Shown here in pieces: positions 1-7,818 of a stretch of 55,414 nucleotides of DNA; positions within the stretch are counted from its first letter, which is position 1; each line of letters opens with the position of its first letter. The position numbers and the translations under genes are program-made. This stretch comes from Bacillota bacterium (GTDB lineage Bacteria > Bacillota > Clostridia > Acetivibrionales > DSM-1351), in contig JAEYNY010000158.1 in NCBI GenBank assembly GCA_023412275.1, positions 1 through 55,414 on the forward strand, read 5' to 3'. The notes under the pieces were generated by a model. The model searched no databases. It saw only the letters and a program-made list of their open reading frames with translations, and was not told the DNA's origin.

Positions 1-398
1 TTTTCCTTCCTGTCCCACCTGACTTTTGTTCCGAATTCCTGAGCTATAAACCTACTGCTTACATACGATATACCTTTTATAACAACAGGAGGATTGTTTT
101 GTAAAACAGCGGTTCCGTTAAGTGTGGCAATGTTACTGCCTATTTCCATTACAAGTGTACTTTCTCCTTTTAATCCCTGCACAGTCTTGTTCTTTGAATC
201 CCAGGTTATTTTCCATCCAAGTGCTTCAAGTACAGGCTTTATGGGTATAAAGGGTTCTTTTTTTATTAATATAGGCTTTGCTTCAAAGTCAAAGGAGGGA
301 GTTTGTACTGTGTTTATATTTTCAGCGTATGCTCTGACAGCAACTGTGCCTGTAACAATAAGAAATATAATTATTATTAGCAACAACTTTTCCTTCAC
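1..398 (-). CDS. Secreted copper-amine-oxidase N-terminal-like (stalk) domain protein, 3' end outside window
   Basis: The reading frame runs from a GTG at 398 off the left edge, so at least 132 residues are visible and the C-terminus is missing. GTG is chosen because GGGGAG sits 7 nt upstream and no ATG is available. The N-terminus is a hydrophobic signal (KEKLLLIIIIFLIVTG) followed by an AYA-type cleavage region. The body resembles the CAO-N domain: FIPIKPVLEALGWKITWD and a second half ending SRFIAQEFGTKVRWD. These domains are known as wall or surface stalk modules in clostridia; no enzymatic activity is implied. It lies 25 nt after the TPR gene that also carries a CAO-N domain, so the two are probably co-transcribed. 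The role of the missing part is unknown. Confidence 0.75.
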   Translation of the reverse strand, partial: MKEKLLLIIIIFLIVTGTVAVRAYAENINTVQTPSFDFEAKPILIKKEPFIPIKPVLEALGWKITWDSKNKTVQGLKGESTLVMEIGSNIATLNGTAVLQNNPPVVIKGISYVSSRFIAQEFGTKVRWDRKE

Positions 399-423
399 AG
401 TAACACTCCCCTTTGTATCTCCT

Positions 424-3225
424 CTACTTGTTTAAATCTATATTAATCTGTGTTATGTAAACTTTTATTTGTTCTAAGTCAGAATCCTTTTTAATATAAT
501 TTATAGCTTCATTAAAATATTTCAGCGCCTTTTTCAAATTTTCCTTTTTGTCTTTGACCTCTGATATGTCTAAAAAGCAAATACCAAGTTGTTTTTGGAT
601 TTTGGCATACATTGCAGGATTATCTTTTTCTGGCACCATGCTTTCAGCCTTCTGATAGGCTTCAATTGCACTTGTAAGGTTTTGTTCCCTATCCTTGAAC
701 TTGGATAAAACATAATACATATTTCCCATATCCACATTAATTCCCGGATCAAAAACAGTACCATGTTCATCAGTGTAGTAATTTTTCAGTTCCTGATAGA
801 TCCCTTGGGAAATCTTTAATATATCTTCTGAGCCCTTTAGTTGTCCCAAAAGCACATATAACGCCGCCTGATTTGCTCTGACCGCAATATATTCGCTGGA
901 GTTTTCTTCAAAAGTATACACTTTTAAGGCCTCCTGACATGCCGCAAGACCCTTGTTGATTATTTCCTCGGAGGGTTTTTCCTCGGCAATTGCAGTACAT
1001 AAATATCCTATGCAATATTGCGAAAAAGCATAGTCCAAGGGGTATTTATCCAAGGTGTAAACCTTCAGAGATTCCTCGTAACCGTCCCGCGCTTTTGCCA
1101 GATTTTCTACCGTATCCTTAATCTCAGACATTGCCCAATATGCCGACCCCATATTTATTACTGTATCTGCATACCTTAGAGGATACTTTTCATATGTGTA
1201 AACCTTTAAGGCTTCTTGGGAAGCTTGAATTGATTTGTTTATAATTTCTTCATTATCCAGTACGTCGCCCAGATTCATATAAGTATATGCCAGATTGCAC
1301 TGTATCAAAGCATAACTTAGAGGCTGTTTTTCAAATGTATTCACCTTAAGAGCATCATTGTATGCTTCTATAGAATTATATAGATAATCCATCTGAAAGG
1401 TTAATGAGTACAGAGATCTATACGCGTTTCCCAAGCTATTCTTTATGTTTGCATAATATAGGGGGTAATTCTCAAATGTAATTATATTTAATGCCTCATT
1501 ATACATTTCAACAGCTTTTAAGGTATTTGCCTCCCTGTCAAATGTATCACCGAGGCTTTTGTAGCATGTACCCAAATAATAAGTATTTAATGAGTAATCC
1601 AAGGGATACTTGTTGGAAGAATATACTTTTAAGGCCTCCTTGTATGCACTTATGGACTTTAAGAGATTGTCCTTTTTTGAGCTAAGATTTGATAGTTCAT
1701 AATATACTGTCCCAAGCCTGTTCTGCGCATCTGCATAATTCAGAGGATATCTTCCTATTGTAAGAACCTTCAGGCTCTCATTACAGGCTGCCGCTGCCTT
1801 TGTAAGATTTTCCCCTGAATCCCTTACCTCTGAAAGTTTTACATAAGCATAGCTAAGGCACATATTGGTTACGGCATAGTTAACAGCATTCTTTTCCGGG
1901 CTAATAACCTTTAAGGCCTCATTGTATGCTTTAATTGCCTTTAAGCCATTTTCTTCACGGTCCCTAACATCAGCCAACTTTCCATAGCACTGGCCTATAT
2001 TGTTTTGTGCATATCCGTATTCATTTGGATAGTTATCAATACTGCACAGCTTCAATACCTCATTGAATTCCTCAAATGCCTTGGTTATGTTTTTTTCCGG
2101 TTCTGACAACATTCCTAATCCCGTATAAATCAATCCCAAAGTATTGTGTAATTTAATATATTTCTGGATGTTTTTTTCAGGTGTAAAAAACTTTAATGCC
2201 TCATTGCAGTATTCAATAGCTGTTTCAAGATTTTTTTGACGGTCTTTAACACCGGCCAGCACCAAATAAGCAGAACCCAGATTGTTTTGTATTTGGGCAT
2301 ACTCCTGTGGGTATGCATCCTGACTGTATACTTTCAGAGCTTGAGCATAAGAATCCAGAGCTTTGGAAATGTTTTTTTCAGTATCTCTTACCTGTGCCAG
2401 AATAACATATGAATATGCCAAGCCATTCCTGGCTGCCGCATAAACAACAGTATTTTTATCAGGAGTACTGACTTTAAGGGCCGCCTCATATGCCATAACA
2501 GCTTTTTCTGCATTGTCTTCCTCATCTATAATTACGGCGAGCCTATTATATGCATTACCAATGTTTACCTTGGTTCTCCCATATTCTTCAGGATTTTGCG
2601 AGCTTGAAATATTCTCAAGGACTTTTTCATACATGCCTATTGCCCCTGTGAAATTATTATTTTCCAGAAGCTTGTCTGCATCATTTATCTTGTCGTTGAT
2701 TTCGTTAACTCCGTATTTGTTTGTTATGTTTATCAGAATATTATTTCCTACAGCTATTACACATTCGTTGGAATTCTCAACATTTATATTAATATTATTT
2801 TTGGAGCCTGATATGTATAAGGTGTTTTCATTGCTTTTCCATTTTACAATTTTGTTTAGCCCGCTCTCAATTACCTGTACAGGTACATATAACCTTTGTT
2901 GATACAAATATGAGGCTGAACCTAAAGTAATTTTCTGGCCGTCTGCCGTTATATCCCTGCTGCCGGTCTTAGTAGAAAGCAGCTTATGGTTCTTTATTGC
3001 TGTAGCCGTTTTTGTTTTATTATCCCAGCTTACACCATATCCAAACAAGGTCATTGTTTCTCTGAAAGGTACAAACAGCTGATTATTTACGAGTTGAAGT
3101 GGCATGGCAAATTCTATGGGTTCATTATCAATCTTAATTTTAATGCTATCCGAGTTTGCCCCTGCAGAAGTAATCTGCATTATTATAATTAAAGCAAACA
3201 CCAGTATTCCTATAAATTTTTTCAT
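424..3225 (-). CDS. Secreted protein: CAO-N-like domain plus about 14 TPR-like repeats
   Basis: This 933-residue protein starts at an ATG with GGAGGG 7-8 nt upstream. Residues 1-23 are a signal peptide. Residues about 27-138 are a CAO-N-like domain (LFVPFRETMTLFGYGVSWD; LYVPVQVIE). Residues about 143-180 are an Asn/Ile-rich stretch with VGNNILIN. From about 180 to the end there are degenerate TPR-like helical repeats of roughly 50 residues, each with an EALKVYT.EKYPL.YA core followed by LG.AY..L and a D..EN linker. TPR arrays are protein-interaction scaffolds, here probably outside the membrane. The gene lies between an HTH/TM protein upstream and another CAO-N protein downstream, in one orientation, suggesting an envelope operon. 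Function is not known; a scaffold or sensor role is inference. Confidence 0.8.
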   Translation of the reverse strand: MKKFIGILVFALIIIMQITSAGANSDSIKIKIDNEPIEFAMPLQLVNNQLFVPFRETMTLFGYGVSWDNKTKTATAIKNHKLLSTKTGSRDITADGQKITLGSASYLYQQRLYVPVQVIESGLNKIVKWKSNENTLYISGSKNNININVENSNECVIAVGNNILINITNKYGVNEINDKINDADKLLENNNFTGAIGMYEKVLENISSSQNPEEYGRTKVNIGNAYNRLAVIIDEEDNAEKAVMAYEAALKVSTPDKNTVVYAAARNGLAYSYVILAQVRDTEKNISKALDSYAQALKVYSQDAYPQEYAQIQNNLGSAYLVLAGVKDRQKNLETAIEYCNEALKFFTPEKNIQKYIKLHNTLGLIYTGLGMLSEPEKNITKAFEEFNEVLKLCSIDNYPNEYGYAQNNIGQCYGKLADVRDREENGLKAIKAYNEALKVISPEKNAVNYAVTNMCLSYAYVKLSEVRDSGENLTKAAAACNESLKVLTIGRYPLNYADAQNRLGTVYYELSNLSSKKDNLLKSISAYKEALKVYSSNKYPLDYSLNTYYLGTCYKSLGDTFDREANTLKAVEMYNEALNIITFENYPLYYANIKNSLGNAYRSLYSLTFQMDYLYNSIEAYNDALKVNTFEKQPLSYALIQCNLAYTYMNLGDVLDNEEIINKSIQASQEALKVYTYEKYPLRYADTVINMGSAYWAMSEIKDTVENLAKARDGYEESLKVYTLDKYPLDYAFSQYCIGYLCTAIAEEKPSEEIINKGLAACQEALKVYTFEENSSEYIAVRANQAALYVLLGQLKGSEDILKISQGIYQELKNYYTDEHGTVFDPGINVDMGNMYYVLSKFKDREQNLTSAIEAYQKAESMVPEKDNPAMYAKIQKQLGICFLDISEVKDKKENLKKALKYFNEAINYIKKDSDLEQIKVYITQINIDLNK

Positions 3226-3325
3226 GAAAATCCCTCCGGCATTTTATTTTTGCTTTCTTTCTTATTCTTTTTTACATATATTAGTGTCCTGGAGGTGTAA
3301 ATTTTACTGTTTAAAATGTGAATTT

Positions 3326-4432
3326 TTATTTTCCACTTGTATCAGAGGCTTCAGCTGACGATGCAGCTGTCTCCGCTTTTGAGCGTGAAGCATCTGAAAT
3401 CTCATTAGTTGTTTTGTTGTTATTAATTATTATGTTGTTGCCTACTCCAATGTTTAAATCGGAACTTCCTGATATGTTTATATTTATATCGTTATTTTTC
3501 TGATCGGTTTGAGTATTTATATTATTATTTGTTTCTGGTTTGTTTACAGTTTTATTCTTTGATTTATCCACATAAGCAGGACTTTTTTTCTGCTTCTTAT
3601 TGTCGTTTTCCTGGCTTTCGTTTGTTTTCTTTTCATCGATTTTCTTTGCGGGTACAGCTTTGTCTATTTTTGTCGAAGCATCCCCCTGACTTGCTTTTGC
3701 AGGGTCATTTACCTGATATGCCGATTGAGAGGCTGTATTCTGGCTTATGTCGGAAGCTACTTTTTTATTATTGTTGCCTGCCTGAATAAATGTATAGCTT
3801 AAAATAGCAACAATAACAATTACGGTTAAAACGCTTCTTGCTTCTATAAACTTTTTTGCATTCCCCAGTTTGCCTCTGGGTATCAGATTGATTTTACTGT
3901 TTTTTATAACTGGATTTTTCTTAGTTCCTGTATTTTCCTGGTTACTTTTGTTTTTAAGTAGCTCCAGATCAAACTTTACAATTCCTTTATAGCCACCCTC
4001 CAATCCTTTTCCCAGATCCAAATTAAATTCATCGCTACTGCTGAGCTTATTGGTGAATCCATTATTTGTGTTTACATCAGGTACATCATATGACCAAGAA
4101 GTACATACATTTAAAGATTCTTCGATAAATTCACCGAAGTCTTTTATTTCAATAAGCATTTCTTTTATTTCTTCGGTAATGGAAGAACAGTTAATAATCG
4201 TTTGTATTTCTTTCCTAATCATTTTTCGCTGTACTTCACTGGTTTCTTTTACTGCAAACTCTGCAATCCTGGATATATCCTCTGATTTAATTTCCGCTTT
4301 GTTATTTTTCCATTTAGATATTATGGAAACTTCTTTAAGTAAATATCTATCTGCTAGTATATTGGCACTTTTTTTTGTTATTTTAAAAAAAATACCCAGT
4401 ATGTTTTTAAGATTAAAATAATTATCCTCCAT
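3326..4432 (-). CDS. Single-pass membrane protein with HTH-like N-terminus and Asn-rich outer tail
   Basis: This 368-residue protein starts at ATG behind AGGAGT. Residues about 20-60 (ILADRYLLKEVSIISKWKNN then ISRIAEFAV) look like the helix-turn-helix of an Xre-type fold, with a basic recognition-like segment. Residues 201-219 (VLTVIVIVAILSYTFIQAG) form one transmembrane helix. The rest is a low-complexity Lys/Asn/Ser/Gln tail, presumably extracytoplasmic, ending in a module with NININISGSSDLNIGVGNNI that resembles residues 143-180 of the TPR protein encoded 100 nt downstream. A cytoplasmic DNA-binding head joined to an outer sensor tail would make a one-component membrane regulator. That is inference: the HTH assignment is weak and no family is recognised. 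Confidence 0.7.
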   Translation of the reverse strand: MEDNYFNLKNILGIFFKITKKSANILADRYLLKEVSIISKWKNNKAEIKSEDISRIAEFAVKETSEVQRKMIRKEIQTIINCSSITEEIKEMLIEIKDFGEFIEESLNVCTSWSYDVPDVNTNNGFTNKLSSSDEFNLDLGKGLEGGYKGIVKFDLELLKNKSNQENTGTKKNPVIKNSKINLIPRGKLGNAKKFIEARSVLTVIVIVAILSYTFIQAGNNNKKVASDISQNTASQSAYQVNDPAKASQGDASTKIDKAVPAKKIDEKKTNESQENDNKKQKKSPAYVDKSKNKTVNKPETNNNINTQTDQKNNDININISGSSDLNIGVGNNIIINNNKTTNEISDASRSKAETAASSAEASDTSGK

Positions 4433-4513
4433 ACTATACTCCTATAGGGTTTTCTTTGGAATTTTATTAAGCTCAATACATTTATTATTATTTTACCATA
4501 AATTATCTAGTAT

Positions 4514-4528
4514 TGTAATCAAATTACA
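4514..4528. promoter_or_regulatory. 15-bp perfect palindrome TGTAAT-CAA-ATTACA
   Basis: The 338-bp gap between the divergent HTH/TM gene and the GH5 gene contains a 6+3+6 palindrome at 4514-4528. It has the operator layout expected of a dimeric regulator and could serve either direction. The same TGTAAW-N3-WTTACA layout recurs upstream of the RiPP precursor (28711-28725). Binding by any factor is inference. Confidence 0.4.
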
Positions 4529-4565
4529 TATACTTTAACGACATATGACAAAAAAAGATATTTTG

Positions 4566-4594
4566 TTGTATATATGTTGATTATATGGTATTAT
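4566..4594 (+). promoter_or_regulatory. Candidate promoter for the GH5 gene
   Basis: TTGTAT (4566-4571), a 17-bp spacer and TATTAT (4589-4594) make a plausible sigma-A promoter. It would give a 5' leader of about 170 nt before the GH5 start at 4771. The -35 match is weak and the region is AT-rich, so this is only the best candidate seen. No clear cre box was found. Confidence 0.3.
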
Positions 4595-4619
4595 TTGTAT
4601 GACTTTTAGTTTAGTCCAT

Positions 4620-4645
4620 GGAGGTGATAAGTGGATTTAAAGTAA
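4620..4645 (+). promoter_or_regulatory. Near-perfect SD followed by a four-codon mini-ORF in the GH5 leader
   Basis: GGAGGTGAT at 4620-4628 is as strong as any ribosome site in the window, yet it lies about 140 nt upstream of the GH5 start. Two nt later is GTG GAT TTA AAG TAA (4631-4645). The spacing is short for efficient initiation. It may be a leader peptide, a ribosome stand-by or mRNA-stabilising site, or chance. Confidence 0.3.
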
Positions 4646-4770
4646 AATTAAAGGTTCTTGGAAGTACTTTTCTCATTTATTTATTCCAATTCACAACTTT
4701 CATTCCCTTAAATATTTAATCTCCAAAAGAGAAATGTATTAGTATTTTATTTTATTTGGGAGGAAAAAGT

Positions 4771-6387
4771 ATGAAAAAAACAATTAGTGTATTTCTTGTG
4801 TTAATAATGTTTTTGACATTATTATTCCCGTCAGTTACAAAGGTTTCAGCGGCAGAACCCGGTGTAGCAGAACCCGGTGATGATTGGTTACATGTTGAAG
4901 GTACCAATATTGTGGACAAATATGGCAACAAGGTATGGATTACAGGTGCCAACTGGTTTGGTTTCAATTGCCGTGAAAGAATGCTTTTGGATTCATATCA
5001 CAGTAATATTGTGGCCGATATCGAAATGGTTGCAGACAAAGGAATTAATGTTGTCAGAATGCCGATTGCAACAGACCTGCTTTATGCATGGAGTAAAGGT
5101 GAATATCCTGCTTCTACTGATACAAGCTACAATAATGCTGATTTGGCAGGTTTGAATAGCTTCCAACTGTTTAATTTTATGCTGGAAAACTTTAAAAGAG
5201 TAGGTATAAAGGTTATTCTTGACGTACATAGTGCAGAGACTGACAATATGGGACATACCTATCCATTATGGTATAACGGCACCATAACAGAGGATGTCTT
5301 CAAGGCAGCGTGGGTTTGGGTTGCTGACCACTATAAAAACGATGATACAATTATTGGTTTTGATTTGAAAAATGAACCCCACACAAATACAGGTACTTTA
5401 AAGATGAAATCTCAAAGTGCTATCTGGGATGACTCCACACATGCAAATAACTGGAAAAGAGTAGCACAAGAGACGGCCCTCGCTATAATGAAGGTTCATC
5501 CTAATGCATTGATTTTTGTTGAAGGGGTTGAAATGTACCCTAAAGATGGTTTATGGGATGATGAATCCTTTGATACAAGTCCGTGGACAGGCACCAATGA
5601 TTACTATGGCAACTGGTGGGGTGGCAACCTGAGAGGTGTAAAGGATCATCCTATTAATCTGGGCGCTTACCAGAAGCAGCTTGTTTATTCTCCTCATGAC
5701 TACGGCCCCATGGTTTATGAACAGGATTGGTTCAAAGGTGATTTCCCAACTTGTGATGATGCCACAGCAAAGAAAATTCTTTATGATAATTGTTGGAAAG
5801 ATAACTGGGCTTATATCATGGAGAATGGAACAGCTCCATTACTTGTAGGTGAATGGGGAGGCTTGACGGAAGGTGAAGACAAACTTCTGGAGGCCAATAA
5901 GAAATATCTGAGATGTATGAGAGATTACATTTTAGAGAATAAATACAAGCTCCATCACACTTTCTGGTGTATAAATATTGACTCAGCGGATACAGGCGGA
6001 CTTTTAACTCGTGGTGAAGGAACTGCTTTCCCCGGTGGAAGAGACCTGAAATGGAATGACAATAAGTACGATAACTACTTATACCCTGTACTATGGAAAA
6101 ACAGCGAAGGAAAGTTTATAGGCTTGGATCACAAAATTCCTCTTGGAAAAAATGGTGTATTGATTGGCAGTCCCGATCAACCAACCATAAATTATGGAGA
6201 TGTTAATAAAGACGGACAAATTGATGCACTTGATGGTGTTGCATTGAAGTCATATATTTTAGGTATAAATCAGAATATTGACACACAGGCAGCTGACCTC
6301 AACAAGGACACCTCAATAGATGCGTTGGATATGCTGATTTTGAAAAGGTATCTTTTAGGTCAGGTGACTCAATTGCCTATTGGTTAA
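4771..6387 (+). CDS. Cellulosomal endoglucanase, GH5 catalytic domain plus type I dockerin
   Basis: This 538-residue secreted cellulase hydrolyses internal beta-1,4-glucan bonds. The ATG at 4771 is used because GGGAGG lies 7-8 nt upstream; a TTG at 4756 would overlap that SD. Residues 1-27 are a signal peptide ending in VSAAEPG. The GH5 barrel follows: VDKYGNKVWITGANWFG, RMPI, catalytic acid/base Glu202 in DLKNEPH, and nucleophile Glu361 in VGEWGG. Residues about 476-534 form a type I dockerin with two Ca-binding repeats (GDVNKDGQIDALDGVALKSY and DLNKDTSIDALDMLILKRY) carrying the ALD recognition pattern of mesophilic clostridial cellulosomes. It resembles C. cellulolyticum CelCCD/Cel5D from memory. 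It is monocistronic and closed by a strong terminator. Confidence 0.95.
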   Translation: MKKTISVFLVLIMFLTLLFPSVTKVSAAEPGVAEPGDDWLHVEGTNIVDKYGNKVWITGANWFGFNCRERMLLDSYHSNIVADIEMVADKGINVVRMPIATDLLYAWSKGEYPASTDTSYNNADLAGLNSFQLFNFMLENFKRVGIKVILDVHSAETDNMGHTYPLWYNGTITEDVFKAAWVWVADHYKNDDTIIGFDLKNEPHTNTGTLKMKSQSAIWDDSTHANNWKRVAQETALAIMKVHPNALIFVEGVEMYPKDGLWDDESFDTSPWTGTNDYYGNWWGGNLRGVKDHPINLGAYQKQLVYSPHDYGPMVYEQDWFKGDFPTCDDATAKKILYDNCWKDNWAYIMENGTAPLLVGEWGGLTEGEDKLLEANKKYLRCMRDYILENKYKLHHTFWCINIDSADTGGLLTRGEGTAFPGGRDLKWNDNKYDNYLYPVLWKNSEGKFIGLDHKIPLGKNGVLIGSPDQPTINYGDVNKDGQIDALDGVALKSYILGINQNIDTQAADLNKDTSIDALDMLILKRYLLGQVTQLPIG

Positions 6388-6408
6388 AAAGTTAATTAAA
6401 GCATAAGC

Positions 6409-6440
6409 AAAAGGGAAGTCGTCAAAACGACTTCCCTTTT
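6409..6440 (+). terminator. Intrinsic terminator after the GH5 gene
   Basis: A perfect 14-bp inverted repeat, AAAAGGGAAGTCGT / ACGACTTCCCTTTT with a 4-nt loop, begins 22 nt after the stop codon. T-rich sequence follows. It separates the cellulase from the TIR gene. Confidence 0.9.
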
Positions 6441-6504
6441 GACATGTTTTTAATAGTACAGGCATACAATGTACTATAATCTTGCAAATATTGAGGGGAT
6501 GAAA

Positions 6505-6915
6505 ATGGTAAAGGTATTTTTATCATGCAGCAGTCATGACAAAATATATATTAAATATATAATAGATGACTTGCGAACACTGCCTGAAAAATATAAACTT
6601 CTTTACTTTTTACCTCCTTACAAAAAGGACATCGACATTGACGATATCATAGAAAAATTATGTGAAATTGACTTGTTCATTTTGTTTATAACGAATAATT
6701 CACTTAACAGCAAATTTGTGCAGCGTGAATTGAGTCAGGCAATTTATTTAAATAATTTAAACAGAATTAAAGAAATTTGTCCTATTTCATTTGATAACAA
6801 TATAGATATATTTGAGGACAGTCGAATACCCGAATATATTAAAAGCCGTATTCAATTATCAGAATCACCTATAAAAACACTGCAAATAGTAAGGAATTTT
6901 ATTTTAAGTTATTAG
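6505..6915 (+). CDS. Stand-alone TIR-domain protein, probable NAD+-consuming enzyme
   Basis: The 136-residue protein is almost entirely one TIR-like domain. ATG at 6505 is chosen because GAGGGG (6493-6498) is 6 nt upstream; ATGs at 6469 and 6499 are less well placed. Visible TIR features are the N-terminal KVFLSCSSHDK strand and loop, central IDDIIEKLCEIDLFILFIT, and SLNSKFVQRELSQA. Glu75 in the last motif aligns with the catalytic Glu of NAD-cleaving TIRs such as SARM1 (known for the family; the alignment is by eye). There is no signal peptide or other domain. The next gene, 9 nt downstream, is a two-TM SLATT-like protein, suggesting an enzyme/effector pair like small anti-phage systems. NAD cleavage or cyclic-ADPR-type signalling is inference. 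Confidence 0.75.
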   Translation: MVKVFLSCSSHDKIYIKYIIDDLRTLPEKYKLLYFLPPYKKDIDIDDIIEKLCEIDLFILFITNNSLNSKFVQRELSQAIYLNNLNRIKEICPISFDNNIDIFEDSRIPEYIKSRIQLSESPIKTLQIVRNFILSY

Positions 6916-6924
6916 GTAACCGAT

Positions 6925-7365
6925 ATGAATGATAAAAACAGACTTTACGCTAAAAATTATTTATACAGAAACCTTAATTATTACGATAAAAAAGCAGCCT
7001 CCAACAAAAAGCTGTACAACCTCTTTATCATACTTGAAATTGTTATTTCAGCTTTTATCCCTTTTGCTGCCTTATTTAATGACGTGTTTTTTCAGACCAA
7101 ATATATTGTTGCTCTGATGGGTTCATTTATTACTATTTTATCTGCTTTTAAAACAAGTTTCGATTTGCACAAAAAGTGGGTTGAATACCGTACAATGGCT
7201 GAAATTCTGGAATATCACAAGCGTCTTTATTTAACTGAATCAGCTCCCTATAATAAGTCAAACAAACATGAATTGCTGATTTCAAATGTCAATTCCATAG
7301 TTGAAAAGGAGAACCGGACTTGGAGGTCTGTTGAGCTCAGCGTAAAAAAGCCCTCCAGAAATTAA
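6925..7365 (+). CDS. DUF4231 / SLATT-like two-TM membrane protein, putative pore-type effector
   Basis: The 146-residue protein has two transmembrane helices, about 29-50 (LYNLFIILEIVISAFIPFAA) and 60-78 (YIVALMGSFITILSAF), joined by a short loop. It then has the amphipathic signature of the DUF4231/SLATT group, KKWVEYRTMAEILEYHKRLY. SLATT proteins are described as membrane effectors associated with nucleotide-signalling immunity genes. Start ATG 6925 follows the TIR stop by 9 nt with only a weak AGG, so translational coupling is likely. The gene ends 4 nt before a convergent gene with no visible terminator. Family assignment rests on topology and the YR..AE.L motif; partnership with the TIR enzyme is inference from adjacency. 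Confidence 0.72.
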   Translation: MNDKNRLYAKNYLYRNLNYYDKKAASNKKLYNLFIILEIVISAFIPFAALFNDVFFQTKYIVALMGSFITILSAFKTSFDLHKKWVEYRTMAEILEYHKRLYLTESAPYNKSNKHELLISNVNSIVEKENRTWRSVELSVKKPSRN

Positions 7366-7369
7366 TTTA

Positions 7370-7648
7370 TCAAATATTCAATATTGTATAAGTCTTTATG
7401 AAGATATCCTTTTTGCATGGATATCTTTCTCCGTCAACTCCTGTTATAATATAGTCTCCCTTGCTGATATAATGCTTCCCTTCCAGAGTTATTATAAATG
7501 GGATCTCGTTACAAGTATCAGGGTTTACATAATTTTTAGTGTCCAATCCTGCATTAATGGCTGTTTGAATGTCGTCAAAACCGTCTTCCAACCCAGGTCT
7601 GTATTCAATTGCTTCAATTGGTATAGGGTTTTTAATATATTTTGCCAA
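7370..7648 (-). CDS. Small phage-type protein with GDYIITGVDGERYPCKKDIF motif
   Basis: The 92-residue protein begins with TTG behind GAGGTG (8 nt). Its ending, IITLEGKHYISKGDYIITGV followed by GERYPCKKDIFIKTY, matches a short family common in Firmicute prophages and phages (xGDYIIKGxxGExYPCKPDIFxKTY), and the opening KNPIPIEAIEY also fits. The biochemical role of that family is unknown to me. It converges on the SLATT gene with a 4-nt gap. No other phage genes are adjacent, so it is probably a stray prophage-derived or mobile gene. Confidence 0.65.
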   Translation of the reverse strand: MAKYIKNPIPIEAIEYRPGLEDGFDDIQTAINAGLDTKNYVNPDTCNEIPFIITLEGKHYISKGDYIITGVDGERYPCKKDIFIKTYTILNI

Positions 7649-7818
7649 AATAAATTCACCTCATGGATATTATCGCTCATTACGATATTTTTTATTCAAA
7701 TTCACTATAGTCCTAATACATAATATGTAAAAAAGTATAAAGTGCTATACTTGATTAAAATTGTTCAATATTCTTTATTTTATGTTTATGGTAAAATTAT
7801 CATATATTTTTTTGTGGG

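Noticed and set aside
900..2600. Regular DNA repeats every about 150 bp, CRISPR-like at first glance
   Set aside because: They are the codons of TPR-like protein repeats; repeats are degenerate and in frame, with no conserved spacer structure.
4433..4770. CcpA cre site in the cellulase promoter region
   Set aside because: The palindrome TGTAATCAAATTACA is 15 bp with N3 centre and lacks the central CG of cre.
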